DNA from: an uncultured Treponema sp.
GTDB lineage: Bacteria > Spirochaetota > Spirochaetia > Treponematales > Treponemataceae
Length of the DNA stretch: 64,000 nucleotides
Assembly (NCBI GenBank): GCA_900319625.1
Contig: ONPD01000001.1
Location: 186,001-250,000 of the forward strand
Direction of reading: 5' to 3'
Shown piece after piece: positions 1 to 9,161 of this stretch. The stretch's first letter is position 1, and every line of letters starts with the position of its first letter. The notes under the pieces were generated by a model. It ran no database searches. It had not been told where the DNA came from and saw nothing but the letters and a program-made list of their open reading frames with translations. The position numbers and the translations under genes are program-made.

Positions 1-113
1 CAGTTCTGGAATTCTGCCGCCTCTACGAAAGCTTTGACATTCACAAAATGGGCTTCTGGCGGGTAGGCTTTGAAGACCCGGCATTATGGGAGTGGATTAA
101 GATTAACAGATAG
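1..113 (+). CDS. C-terminal end of a GH18-like glycosidase domain protein (partial)
   Basis: The window opens inside a gene; the frame starting at base 3 is open and ends at TAG 111-113. The 36 visible residues contain a stretch reading GFWRVGFEDPALWEWI. This resembles the last strand and helix of GH18-type domains (YaaH/SleL-like), which typically end with a 'WRLG-ED--iW' pattern. Only the tail is visible, so the catalytic DxxDxDxE motif, any signal peptide and any LysM domains cannot be checked. The family call is pattern recognition from a short piece. Confidence 0.45.
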   Translation, partial: VLEFCRLYESFDIHKMGFWRVGFEDPALWEWIKINR

Positions 114-131
114 TCCACTTTTCTTAGACTC

Positions 132-179
132 CGATTTTCAGTATTATTAAAGAAATTTTAGTATAATTATTGAAAATCG
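132..179 (+). promoter_or_regulatory. Promoter region with a 9-bp inverted repeat
   Basis: CGATTTTCA (132-140) is the exact reverse complement of TGAAAATCG (171-179). Between them lies a consensus TATAAT at 162-167, but no good -35 is seen. The right arm runs into the GAGG ribosome site of the next gene. The pair could be an operator flanking the -10 or an RNA stem that hides the ribosome site. Function is inferred. Confidence 0.4.
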
Positions 180-187
180 AGGGTATT

Positions 188-1549
188 ATGATTTTTTCAC
201 CGGTAGAAATTCAGGAAACTGTAAATATGTTTATGCGCCAGAAGCTGGATATCCGCTGCATTACGATGGGTATTTCTCTTCTGGACTGTGCGGATTCTGA
301 CAGCAAGCGGGCCTGCGACAAGATTTATGACAAGATTATGAAAAAAGCCGGAAATCTTGTAAAGGTCGGTCAGGATATTGAAAAGGAATTCGGTGTTCCT
401 ATCATCAACAAGCGTATTTCTGTTACTCCGATTGCCCTGGTTGCCGGTGCCAGCAATGCTAAATCTTATGTTGACTACTGTAAGACGCTCGACCGCGCCG
501 CAAAAGACCTTGGCGTGAACTTTTTGGGCGGATTTTCGGCTCTGGTTCAGAAGGGAATTACCCCTGCTGACCGCATTCTGATTGATTCGATTCCGGAAGC
601 CCTGGCTTCTACTGATTTTGTATGTTCTTCTGTAAACGTCGGTTCTACAAAATCCGGAATCAACATGGACGCAGTTAAGTTGATGGGTGAAACTGTTGCA
701 AAAACTGCCGAGGTTTCTAAAAACAACGAGGTAAACGGCTGTGCCAAGCTGGTAATTTTCTGTAATGCGCCGGAAGACAATCCTTTTATGGCAGGTGCTT
801 TCCACGGTCCCGGAGAAGGCGACAGCGTTATCAACGTTGGAGTTTCCGGACCGGGCGTAATTCTTGCGGCTGCCCGCGAATACAAGGGACAGCCAATTAA
901 CGTTCTGGCAGACGGAATTAAAAAGATGGCTTTCAAAATTACCCGTATGGGTCAGCTGGTTGGAAGTGAGGCCGCAAAACGCCTTGATACTAACTTTGGT
1001 ATTCTTGACCTGTCGCTTGCACCTACTCCTGCCGTTGGCGATTCTGTTGCCCGTATTCTTGAAGAAATCGGTCTTGAAGGCTGCGGTGCCCCGGGAACAA
1101 CAGCTGCCCTTGCCATGCTGACAGATATGGTTAAAAAAGGCGGTGTAATGGCCAGCACAAATGTCGGTGGTCTTTCGGGTGCCTTTATCCCTGTTTCTGA
1201 GGACGAGGGAATGATTAATGCCGTTCAGCAGGGCTCGATTTGTCTTGAAAAGCTTGAAGCTATGACTACAGTTTGTTCTGTAGGTTTGGATATGATTGCA
1301 ATTCCTGGCGATACTCCGGCAACTACAATTTCGGGCATTATGGCTGATGAATTTGCAATCGGTATGGTAAACAATAAGACAACTGCCTGCCGCCTGATTC
1401 CGGCTCCTGGCAAAAAAGCCGGTGACTGGGTTGAGTTCGGCGGACTTCTTGGCGGCTGCCCGGTAATGGACGTAAACAAGTTCTCCTGCGCAGACTTTAT
1501 CAACCGTGGCGGAAGAATCCCGGCACCAATTCATAGTTTCCGAAATTAG
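188..1549 (+). CDS. DUF711 / UPF0210 family protein
   Basis: A 453-residue cytosolic protein without signal peptide or membrane segment. It matches the UPF0210 (DUF711, PFL-like) family over its whole length: an N-terminal '[15 protein letters not shown]' block, glycine-rich central segments ([17 protein letters not shown]) and a C-terminal '[20 protein letters not shown]' block are family hallmarks. The fold is distantly related to pyruvate-formate lyase, but no glycyl-radical site is expected and the reaction is unknown. Many bacteria carry it next to an ACT-domain protein (UPF0237), which is absent here. An upstream in-frame TTG at 170 exists, but ATG 188 gives the usual family N-terminus and follows GAGGG at 179-183 with a rather short spacing. 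Confidence 0.85.
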   Translation: MIFSPVEIQETVNMFMRQKLDIRCITMGISLLDCADSDSKRACDKIYDKIMKKAGNLVKVGQDIEKEFGVPIINKRISVTPIALVAGASNAKSYVDYCKTLDRAAKDLGVNFLGGFSALVQKGITPADRILIDSIPEALASTDFVCSSVNVGSTKSGINMDAVKLMGETVAKTAEVSKNNEVNGCAKLVIFCNAPEDNPFMAGAFHGPGEGDSVINVGVSGPGVILAAAREYKGQPINVLADGIKKMAFKITRMGQLVGSEAAKRLDTNFGILDLSLAPTPAVGDSVARILEEIGLEGCGAPGTTAALAMLTDMVKKGGVMASTNVGGLSGAFIPVSEDEGMINAVQQGSICLEKLEAMTTVCSVGLDMIAIPGDTPATTISGIMADEFAIGMVNNKTTACRLIPAPGKKAGDWVEFGGLLGGCPVMDVNKFSCADFINRGGRIPAPIHSFRN

Positions 1550-1571
1550 ATTAAAATCGAAAATCCGTTAA

Positions 1572-1651
1572 AAACTGAGCTGCGACAGCGGGTCAGTTTA
1601 GGATTATCGAAAAAAACATCTCAGCAGCGAGACTAGCGAGCTGCTTTTTTT
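1572..1651 (+). terminator. Two stem-loops, the second a likely intrinsic terminator abutting the next ATG
   Basis: First hairpin: AAACTGA-GCTG (1572-1582), loop CGA, then CAGC, a GGG bulge and TCAGTTT (to 1599). Second hairpin: AGCAGC (1623-1628) pairs with GCTGCT (1640-1645) and runs into seven T residues, ending directly at the start codon of the acetyltransferase gene. GCTGC of the first hairpin could alternatively pair with GCAGC of the second, so an attenuator is possible; simple termination of the DUF711 transcript is the plainer reading. Confidence 0.55.
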
Positions 1652-2485
1652 ATGAATATCGAACCTCTAACTGATTACGATAGTGCAAAAGATTTTCTTC
1701 TTCCCTATGAAGCAGACTGTGTTCAGCTTGCTTCCTATGTCCGTAAGGAAATGGAAAATCTTTTTGTCATTAAGGATGATGAAAGCACAGTCGGCATTAT
1801 CTATGCTAAAGGCACCCTCCTACATTGCATACCCCACTTTACAGACTGTGCAGGGGAAGTCACCAAGGTCTTATCGGACTTCCTTCTTACCCATCAGGTC
1901 AAATGCGTCAACGGCTCCTCTACGGTGACAGAAGCAATAAAGGCACTTTTGCAGGCTCAGGGCCGCCTTCCCACCCAGACAAACCGCTACCGCCTTATGA
2001 CTCTTCCAGCCGGCAGTCCGCTGCCAGCCCCGGCAGACCCCCTTGTAAACGACGACGAAATCCGACGCTGCGCCAATCCCGAGCACGATGCAGATTTATT
2101 ATTTGCCCTTCAGAAAGCTTATTTAATAGAAGAAGTTGCACCCGCCGGCAAAAATCCCGGTGACCTTGAAATCAATGTCATCCTCAAACAGATAATCAAA
2201 AATCAAATCTGCCTGGCGCTTTTTTCAGACGGTGAGCCAGTTGCAAAGGCAAATACAAATGCGATAGGGTGGAAATGTGTGCAGGTAGGGGGCGTTTATA
2301 CTCATCCTCTTTATCGAAGAAACGGTTATGCCCAGACACTTGTTTCAAATCTCTGCGCAAGAATTTTGCGAACTGGCCGCACAGTCACCCTTTACGTAAA
2401 AGAAAAAAACACCGCCGCACGTGCCCTCTACCAGAAACTCGGCTTCCAGGACCGCGAAGGCTTTGAGATAGTTTACTTTTCTTAA
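1652..2485 (+). CDS. GNAT family N-acetyltransferase
   Basis: A 277-residue soluble protein. The last ~85 residues form a GNAT (FR47-like) domain: 'VGGVYTHPLYRRNGYAQTL' contains the acetyl-CoA pyrophosphate loop (R-R-N-G-Y-A, the Q/RxxGxG/A motif), followed by the 'TLYVKEKNTAARALYQKLGF' motif-B helix. The N-terminal half is poorly conserved and probably a second, degenerate GNAT-like half, as in other proteins of this size. The substrate cannot be told from sequence. No ribosome site precedes ATG 1652; the terminator-like hairpin lies directly before it. The next gene is convergent. Confidence 0.8.
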   Translation: MNIEPLTDYDSAKDFLLPYEADCVQLASYVRKEMENLFVIKDDESTVGIIYAKGTLLHCIPHFTDCAGEVTKVLSDFLLTHQVKCVNGSSTVTEAIKALLQAQGRLPTQTNRYRLMTLPAGSPLPAPADPLVNDDEIRRCANPEHDADLLFALQKAYLIEEVAPAGKNPGDLEINVILKQIIKNQICLALFSDGEPVAKANTNAIGWKCVQVGGVYTHPLYRRNGYAQTLVSNLCARILRTGRTVTLYVKEKNTAARALYQKLGFQDREGFEIVYFS

Positions 2486-2494
2486 TTCCTAAAT

Positions 2495-2794
2495 CTACTT
2501 AAACACTACCATCAGCACGCCGAAAGCGGCAATTAAAAATACCATATAAACCAGGGCCAGGGCAGGGGCAATCTGAGGGAAGGTGAAGAGCATAAGGGCC
2601 CAGACGATTGTAAGGACTCCCAGCGAAATTGCGGTAAAGCCGCTTCCTCGGGCACGGAATTCGTTCTTTTTATCTGAATTACTCTGATTCAGCTTATCCA
2701 GAAATTTCTGACTTAAAAAATATATGCCGACAGCAAGAAAAGCAAGGCCGGCAATAAGGGCCAGAATGCCAAGAAAAATCACTTTTATACTCAT
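2495..2794 (-). CDS. Small membrane protein, unknown function
   Basis: 99 residues. Hydrophobic segments lie at about residues 4-27, 52-70 and 74-97, separated by a charged loop rich in K, D and N (about 29-50), which suggests three membrane helices. I recognise no family. The start at 2794 is preceded on this strand by TATAAT (revcomp of 2802-2807), ending seven bases before the ATG. The only Shine-Dalgarno-like bases (GAGGGT) sit immediately before the ATG, too close to act, so the message may be leaderless. It is divergent from ftsK and convergent with the acetyltransferase gene. Confidence 0.6.
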   Translation of the reverse strand: MSIKVIFLGILALIAGLAFLAVGIYFLSQKFLDKLNQSNSDKKNEFRARGSGFTAISLGVLTIVWALMLFTFPQIAPALALVYMVFLIAAFGVLMVVFK

Positions 2795-2857
2795 ACCCTC
2801 TATTATAACAAAACAAAATTTTCTAAACTACTTATTTGGGAGGCCGATAATCACATT

Positions 2858-5800
2858 ATGAAGACTTCAAATAAAACTACAATTGTAACCGGCGTTGCTT
2901 TGCTTTTAGTTGCCGCTCTTTTTTCAATCAGTTTGATTTTACAGGGTCTGGACTTTGGACTTACCGAAGCGGGCCAGAAAAATATGTTTTACATGCTGGG
3001 AAACATTCTTTACTCAGTTTACGGATTTTCCAGCATTTTGATTCCTGTTTTCCTTTTTATTTCGGGACTTTCCTGCTTTGCAAGCAAGTGGTCAGCGCGA
3101 AAAACAATGCGTCTTTTGACCGCAATCGTTCCATTTTTCACTGCTGTAATCACAGAAAATATCTGCCGTTCTATTCTTGCCCTTGAACATTCTGGTTTCC
3201 CGGGCGTTAAGGTTTTTGTTGCAGTCGTAACCGGCGTAATGCTGATTATTATCGAGTTCCTTGGTGCCGGAATTATTGCCGATAAACTCAATCCAATCCT
3301 TTTTGGAAACAAAAATAAGGCTGATAAAGCTGCAAGTGACAGTAGAAAAGGCCTTGTTCAGAAGCCTCTTCCTCAGTTGAAAAAGAATCCTCAGCCTCAG
3401 AATGATGCTGAAGCCGCTGCAGAAAAAATTGTAGCTGATGCAACAGGCTCAGAGTCTGGACTTGCTGCTGGCGCTGATCAGACTCCTGCTCAGGAAAATC
3501 CGCTTGCCCAGCTCAATCAGATTGGAAAATTAAATACAGATTCTCTCATTTTTGGCAAAAATAAGGCTGGCGATACTGAATCATCTGAAGTTTCCGCTAT
3601 GTCTGTTGCAAAAATGAGCTCTGAAAATTTTGAAAATAAAGTAGAGCCTGGTGACGGCGATGGCAGCTCAGATGAAGTAAATGATGAGGTTAAGAGTCAG
3701 ATTTCTTCAGTTTTCGACAAGGCTCTTTCTGAGGTAAAAACAGACGTTATTGAAGATATTGAGCCTGTAGATTCGGATGAAGAAATCGGCGAAATTGAGG
3801 AAATTGGCGCAGTTGACAGAATTCCTGAACCGGAAGAAGAAATCGAGTCGGAAGCTGATGATTATGCAGAACCAGGTGCTTCAATTATTACAGAAGAAGA
3901 ATATGCTGCCCTCACAGATTTTGGTGATGATGAGCCAGTTGAAGAAGAAGAGCCTGAAGACGAGCTTGAATGGAATAATCTTCCTCCAAAACAGGATACT
4001 CTGCCGCCAGATTATATTGATGAGGATGACCCGGCTCTTGAATTTCCGCCAAAAGACGAGGAAGCTTCGCCTGCCAGCGAAAGTTCTCCTGCAGCCGCTT
4101 CAGAAGATGACCCTTTTTCCGCTTTTGACGTAAATCTTGATGACAATACTGACAGCGAGCCGGAAACTCCATATTCCAGCAAAAAATACATTGATTCAGT
4201 TGTAGAAAATCCGAATTTCGGACATGGAATTACCCTGAGGGAAGGGGAAGCAGCTGAAGAAGAAACAGAGGAAAAAAAAACTTCTGAGCCCCAAAAGCCA
4301 GTTTACCCGTTCAGAATAAATCTTGGCCAGCAGGAGGAGCAGGCAGAAAATCAGCCTGACTCATGCCCTGTGCCGCCTGTTCGCCAGGCTGCCCCTGCTC
4401 CGGTTGCAGAACCTTCTTCACCTCTTTCTTCTCCATCTTCAGAAGCCATCCAGCATGCTGCGGAAAAGTCTTCTATGCTTTATGCCGCTTCCCACAAGGA
4501 AAATGATGACGCTTTCGGCACTTCTGATGTTTTTGCCCAGATGGAAGATGATATCCGCAAGGAAAGCCTGAAAAAAATCTCTGAAGAAACCGAACGCGCT
4601 TATCAGAATGGCGAACTAAAAACAGAAGAAGCTGCCCCTGAAGTAGCAACTTCCTTTGCTGAGGCTGCTGTCCCTGAAGCCCCTGGCGCAATTGCCCAGG
4701 ATCCTGATTTTATCGAAGCTAATTTTGATGACGAGGAACCTGTTTCTGGTGCAAACGACCTTACCGCAAATGGCGAAGATGAAATTGCCGCTATGGAAGA
4801 TGATTCCGACCACGACGAAATTTATGATGATGAAAGCGTAGCCTTTTCTGATGATGTAAACGGCGATTATAAAGAAAGCGATGCCTTTGCCCACGAAGAC
4901 GACGAGCTTGAACTGGAAGAAGAGCCTGAGCCGGAGCGCGCTCAGATTATGCCAAATCCGCCGAAAATCGGAAACCGGGCAACAAAAAAAGGCCCTTACG
5001 TAATTCCATCTGATTTACTCACAGCCTACAAAGACGACCAGTACTGGATTATTGATGACGCAACAAAAGAATCTGCCTTGAATCTTACAAATACTCTTGC
5101 CGAGTTCAACATTGAGGCAAAGGTTATCAATATTAAAAAAGGTCCTGTAGTTACAATGTTCGAGATTCTGCCGGCGCCTGGTGTTCGCCTGCAGAAGATT
5201 GTTGCCCTTCAGGATAATATCGCCCTCAGCCTTGCCGCTCAGTCAGTGCGAATTGTAGCGCCTATTCCTGGAAAGCAGGCTGTGGGAATCGAAGTTCCAA
5301 ACCGCCACCGCTCAATCGTAGGCTTCCGTGAAATCATCGAAATGAAGCTGGACGAATGGGATAAAATGGCAGTGCCTGTTGTACTTGGAAAGGATATTCT
5401 GGGTAAAGCCCAGCTGATTGACCTTGTAAAAACCCCTCATATGCTGATTGCGGGTGCAACAGGTTCGGGAAAATCAGTCTGCGTAAACTCACTTATTCTT
5501 TCTATTCTGTACAAACGTTCTTACCGCGACGTAAAACTGATTTTGGTTGACCCGAAGGTAGTTGAACTGAAGCTCTACAACAATATTCCTCACCTGCTGG
5601 TTCCTGTAATCACAGAACCGAAGAAGGCATTGCAGGCTTTGCAGTGGTGTCTTTGTGAAATGGAGCGCCGTTATGCCCTTCTGGACAGCATGGGTGTCCG
5701 CGATATTTCTACTTACAATCAGAGAATTAAGGAGCGCGACATTGCTACAGAAAAGCTTCCATATATCGTAGTAATTATTGATGAGTTTGCCGATCTGATG

Positions 5801-6406
5801 GCAACAAGCGGCCGTGAACTTGAATCTACAGTTGCCCGCCTTACAGCCATGAGCCGTGCGGTTGGTATTCACCTGGTTCTTGCAACCCAGCGTCCTTCTG
5901 TAAACGTAATCACCGGTTTGATTAAGGCTAACATTCCAAGCCGAATTGCCTTTATGGTTTCAAGCCGTACAGACTCTAACATCATCATCGACAGCGTGGG
6001 TGCTGAAAAACTCCTTGGCCGCGGTGATATGCTTTACGCTTCTGCCGTTGACCCGGCTCCAGTCCGCATTCAGGGAACCTTCATCAGTGATCAGGAAGTT
6101 GAGAATGTTGTAAATGCCGTTAAAGAATATGGCGAGCCGGACTACATCGATGATCAGGTATTCTATGAAGATGAAGAAGATGGTGATGATTTTGAACTGA
6201 ATGGAAACTATGACGGGGATCCTCTTTATGACCAGGCACTTGAAATCGTAATTCAGTCAGGTAAGGCAAGTGCAAGTTATTTGCAGCGCCGCCTCAGTAT
6301 TGGTTACAACCGTGCCGCCCGCTTAGTAGAAGAAATGGAAGAGCGTGGAATCGTAGGCCCAGCCAACGGAAGTAAACCCCGCGAAATCCTTCACGTGCCG
6401 GGGTAA
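2858..6406 (+). CDS. ftsK: FtsK/SpoIIIE DNA translocase with very long acidic linker
   Basis: Septum-anchored, ATP-driven double-stranded DNA pump that clears and resolves chromosomes at division. About residues 10-165 hold four membrane helices (FtsK_4TM). Residues ~180-690 are a low-complexity linker dominated by Glu, Asp, Ala, Pro and Ser. The motor follows: alpha domain from ~700, Walker A 'AGATGSGKSVCVN' near 866, Walker B 'VVIIDEFADLM' near 970, and 'ATQRPSVNVITGLIKANIP'. The C-terminal ~65 residues form the winged-helix gamma domain that reads orienting sequences. At 1182 residues it is long for the family, owing to the linker. GATAAT (2846-2851) ends six bases before ATG 2858, while GGGAGG is 14 bases away. 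nth follows after 17 bases. Confidence 0.95.
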   Translation: MKTSNKTTIVTGVALLLVAALFSISLILQGLDFGLTEAGQKNMFYMLGNILYSVYGFSSILIPVFLFISGLSCFASKWSARKTMRLLTAIVPFFTAVITENICRSILALEHSGFPGVKVFVAVVTGVMLIIIEFLGAGIIADKLNPILFGNKNKADKAASDSRKGLVQKPLPQLKKNPQPQNDAEAAAEKIVADATGSESGLAAGADQTPAQENPLAQLNQIGKLNTDSLIFGKNKAGDTESSEVSAMSVAKMSSENFENKVEPGDGDGSSDEVNDEVKSQISSVFDKALSEVKTDVIEDIEPVDSDEEIGEIEEIGAVDRIPEPEEEIESEADDYAEPGASIITEEEYAALTDFGDDEPVEEEEPEDELEWNNLPPKQDTLPPDYIDEDDPALEFPPKDEEASPASESSPAAASEDDPFSAFDVNLDDNTDSEPETPYSSKKYIDSVVENPNFGHGITLREGEAAEEETEEKKTSEPQKPVYPFRINLGQQEEQAENQPDSCPVPPVRQAAPAPVAEPSSPLSSPSSEAIQHAAEKSSMLYAASHKENDDAFGTSDVFAQMEDDIRKESLKKISEETERAYQNGELKTEEAAPEVATSFAEAAVPEAPGAIAQDPDFIEANFDDEEPVSGANDLTANGEDEIAAMEDDSDHDEIYDDESVAFSDDVNGDYKESDAFAHEDDELELEEEPEPERAQIMPNPPKIGNRATKKGPYVIPSDLLTAYKDDQYWIIDDATKESALNLTNTLAEFNIEAKVINIKKGPVVTMFEILPAPGVRLQKIVALQDNIALSLAAQSVRIVAPIPGKQAVGIEVPNRHRSIVGFREIIEMKLDEWDKMAVPVVLGKDILGKAQLIDLVKTPHMLIAGATGSGKSVCVNSLILSILYKRSYRDVKLILVDPKVVELKLYNNIPHLLVPVITEPKKALQALQWCLCEMERRYALLDSMGVRDISTYNQRIKERDIATEKLPYIVVIIDEFADLMATSGRELESTVARLTAMSRAVGIHLVLATQRPSVNVITGLIKANIPSRIAFMVSSRTDSNIIIDSVGAEKLLGRGDMLYASAVDPAPVRIQGTFISDQEVENVVNAVKEYGEPDYIDDQVFYEDEEDGDDFELNGNYDGDPLYDQALEIVIQSGKASASYLQRRLSIGYNRAARLVEEMEERGIVGPANGSKPREILHVPG

Positions 6407-6423
6407 TTGATAATATTTAAGAT

Positions 6424-7062
6424 ATGAACCTTCTTTCTACATCCGAAATTACAGAAATCATGAGGCGCTGGCAGGCTCAGAATCCCCAGCCGGCGTCGGA
6501 ACTGGAATATAAAAATGCTTTTACTCTGCTGGTAGCGGTTGTGCTTAGTGCCCAGGCTACAGACAAATCTGTGAATATTGCCACCCGCCCGCTTTTTGAG
6601 GTCGTAGACAGCCCTGAAAAAATGCTGGAACTGGGTGAAGAAGGGCTTATTCCCTATATAAAATCCATCGGGCTGTATAAAAACAAGGCAAAACACGTTA
6701 TTGGACTTAGCCGCAAGTTGATTGAAGATTTTGGCGGCCAGGTTCCGGGCGACCGCGACTCCCTTATGACTCTTCCCGGAGTTGGAAGAAAAACTGCAAA
6801 CGTAGTTTTGAACGTGGTATTTCATCAGCCGACAATGCCGGTGGATACTCATCTGCTTCGCGTTGCCCCGAAAATTGGCCTTGCGGAAGGTAAAACTCCT
6901 GAGCAGGTGGAAGTCTCTCTGCTGTCACGAATACCGGCAGAATTTTTACAGCACGCCCACCACTGGATTTTGCTGCACGGCCGTTACGTCTGCACCGCCC
7001 GCAATCCCAAGTGCCAGGACTGCTTGATAAGTGACTTATGTAAAAGAAATTCCGACTGCTAA
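6424..7062 (+). CDS. nth: Endonuclease III (DNA glycosylase/AP lyase)
   Basis: Bifunctional base-excision repair enzyme that removes oxidised pyrimidines and nicks the AP site. The 212-residue length is typical. Visible hallmarks are the helix-hairpin-helix 'LPGVGRKTANVVL' with catalytic Lys123, catalytic Asp141 in 'PVDTHLLRV', and the 4Fe-4S loop C190-x6-C197-x2-C200-x5-C206, which matches the family spacing exactly. It follows ftsK after 17 bases and is probably cotranscribed, although TAATAT lies seven bases before the ATG and no ribosome site is evident. It is convergent with the next gene, with only two bases between stop codons. Confidence 0.96.
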   Translation: MNLLSTSEITEIMRRWQAQNPQPASELEYKNAFTLLVAVVLSAQATDKSVNIATRPLFEVVDSPEKMLELGEEGLIPYIKSIGLYKNKAKHVIGLSRKLIEDFGGQVPGDRDSLMTLPGVGRKTANVVLNVVFHQPTMPVDTHLLRVAPKIGLAEGKTPEQVEVSLLSRIPAEFLQHAHHWILLHGRYVCTARNPKCQDCLISDLCKRNSDC

Positions 7063-7064
7063 TC

Positions 7065-9053
7065 TTACTGGTTTTTTAGATATTTGTTATAGAATTTATT
7101 TCTGTCATAAACTTTATCAAATTCTGTGATTGGGAAGCAAATGTCAGGAGCAACACCATCTTCAACTCCGACAAATCCTCCATTATGTAAGCTAAAAACT
7201 TCCATAAATGATGATGTTGAAAATACAGTTCCGGCAGGCGTGCAAACCTGCATCACAAAACAATTTCCACCTGAGCTTTTACTACCAAAAAGCTTAACCC
7301 TTTTACTGGCTCGAGCCTGGAAAGCAAAGTAGTTTGCGGCTGAAAAACTTTCATTAGAAATAATGCAATATCTATTTAAATCACAAATATTATCATCACT
7401 ATCAATTGCAAAATCTTCGATAGAATTGAAATTTTCATCAAAATCAACATCAGCAATAAAAGAAAGTGAATATTTTGTACCTGTCCTGTTGTTTTTATAA
7501 TGCCAGTCTGCCCGTCCCAAAAACCAGGAAGCCATAAAACTTTCATAAAAAGGAGAGCCTCCTACATTTAAGGATATATCAACAACAACATTTTCAATAC
7601 GCTTATTCTCATCGACATTCAGTTTATTCACAATATGATTTGCAATAACTGTCAGCTTAACAGGGTCAGAAAGTAAAGAGATTCCATATCCATGATTAGG
7701 ATTTTTAATGATTTCAGAAATAAGACCATCAACAGTGCCACTTTCCTTATCCGTTTCTGTTGGAGTAAAAGGTTTGAGTGAGGCTTCATCACCTGTGCCA
7801 TTACTTCTAAAAAATGCCAGTCCCTTAATACTTCCTGGCGGAGTATTTAAAAATAGATTTTTATAAAAATCAGGATCATCAACATATTTGCCTTGAAAAT
7901 CTTCTAAAGCCAAAAAAAGTGTTTTATTTTTTATATAGATATTCATCATATTATTGTATTCAGCATAATAGGAAGTATTTTGCGCAGTATATAAAATATA
8001 ATTTAGTTGATAATAATAATCAGTATATTCTATATAGGCTTGAGATTTGGGATAATTACAAGTTTCATAATCAAATAAGGTTTGATTTTCATTTAAACCC
8101 AAAAATGGCGTTGAATGCCCGAGATATGTATGAAGTTCTGAAATATGATGATTGAGAATTTTCACAAGCGCACTTTCGGCATCGAAAATATTTGTAGACT
8201 TAAGTTCCTTTTTTATTCCGATATTTGTAAACCAGTCACCAAAATTTGTTATACCGATATAATCTTTTCGTCCATATAGAAAATCAAAAGCAAGACAGGA
8301 AAAGTTATAATTAAAATCAGCAAAGTCCTGGGAATAAGACTCCTGCTTGCTGGCAATTTTTTCACTATAGGCTGGATTTTTATAATATGAATTTTTATCC
8401 AAAAAGACATCTTTTCCATTGTATATAAAAAAATTTTCTTTTGTACGCAGCAAAAAAAGTAAAAGCACAGAAGGAGGAATAAAACCATATCCATTTTCAA
8501 ATTTAAGAGGAATTGAATAATCTTTAAGATTTATGGAACAGGCAGGATTTCCTCCTTTTTCATATAAGGATGTAAGCTTTCTGACATAAGAACAGTCCTT
8601 ACCATCATAAATCTCTGTATCTGAAGTCGAAATATTATAATCAAGATCATTGTAACAAAGGCTGCCGTCTGCAAAATCAATCGTAAAACACAAAACCTGA
8701 TCTTCTTTATTTATGATTTTATAAAGGCTTTCATTTTTTCTTACAATAAATTTATTGGGAATACATGTATCAAGGTAATCCTCAATTTCAACATAAGGAA
8801 TATCACCTTTTTCTTCTCCACTTTTCGTAAAATAGAGATTAATTTTTCCATATTGAACTGGATTGCCAGAGGAATCAGCAGTATAAATATCACTTTCCTG
8901 CTTTATAAGACTTTCGGCATTTACTACATTTTCATGCTTTGCAAGTTCAGAACTATAAATATCATCATCTGATAAATTTCTGCAGGAGAATACAAAAATC
9001 ACTGATAAAACTGATAAAATTGCAGAAAAAACTTTCTTTAATTTATTTTTCAT
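7065..9053 (-). CDS. Large lipoprotein with a degenerate S41 (tail-specific protease-like) domain
   Basis: 662 residues with a lipoprotein signal peptide ending VFSC (Cys24), so it is membrane-anchored outside the cytoplasm. The C-terminal ~170 residues resemble an S41 peptidase core: 'VVVDISLNVGGSPF' corresponds to the 'DLRxNxGG' strand and 'CIISNESFSAANYFAFQA' to the 'SxASAAE' nucleophile segment. In CtpA/Tsp enzymes a Lys/Gln pair follows in 'TFGKGxxQ'; here the matching stretch reads SSGGNCF, so the usual catalytic Lys appears missing. It may be an inactive relative or use another site. No PDZ domain was recognised. The AT-rich coding sequence contrasts with its neighbours. A good promoter lies just upstream (9083-9111). 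Confidence 0.6.
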   Translation of the reverse strand: MKNKLKKVFSAILSVLSVIFVFSCRNLSDDDIYSSELAKHENVVNAESLIKQESDIYTADSSGNPVQYGKINLYFTKSGEEKGDIPYVEIEDYLDTCIPNKFIVRKNESLYKIINKEDQVLCFTIDFADGSLCYNDLDYNISTSDTEIYDGKDCSYVRKLTSLYEKGGNPACSINLKDYSIPLKFENGYGFIPPSVLLLFLLRTKENFFIYNGKDVFLDKNSYYKNPAYSEKIASKQESYSQDFADFNYNFSCLAFDFLYGRKDYIGITNFGDWFTNIGIKKELKSTNIFDAESALVKILNHHISELHTYLGHSTPFLGLNENQTLFDYETCNYPKSQAYIEYTDYYYQLNYILYTAQNTSYYAEYNNMMNIYIKNKTLFLALEDFQGKYVDDPDFYKNLFLNTPPGSIKGLAFFRSNGTGDEASLKPFTPTETDKESGTVDGLISEIIKNPNHGYGISLLSDPVKLTVIANHIVNKLNVDENKRIENVVVDISLNVGGSPFYESFMASWFLGRADWHYKNNRTGTKYSLSFIADVDFDENFNSIEDFAIDSDDNICDLNRYCIISNESFSAANYFAFQARASKRVKLFGSKSSGGNCFVMQVCTPAGTVFSTSSFMEVFSLHNGGFVGVEDGVAPDICFPITEFDKVYDRNKFYNKYLKNQ

Positions 9054-9082
9054 TTTTTACCCTATCCTTTCTGAATTGTTTT

Positions 9083-9111
9083 ATTATAAAATTCATTATT
9101 CCAGTTTGCAA
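9083..9111 (-). promoter_or_regulatory. Sigma70-like promoter for the S41-like lipoprotein gene
   Basis: Reading the minus strand, TTGCAA (9111-9106) is followed after 17 bases by a consensus TATAAT (9088-9083), about 30 bases upstream of the start codon at 9053. An AAGGATAGGG stretch between the -10 and the ATG can serve as ribosome site. Confidence 0.6.
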
Positions 9112-9161
9112 TTTTTATTATCAATGTTAAAGTATCTTAAAGTAAGTTATCGAGGACATAA

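Noticed and set aside
197..1534. Long open frame (445 codons) on the minus strand across the DUF711 gene
   Set aside because: Cys- and Arg-rich translation without family features, entirely antisense to a well-conserved gene; a shadow of biased codon use.
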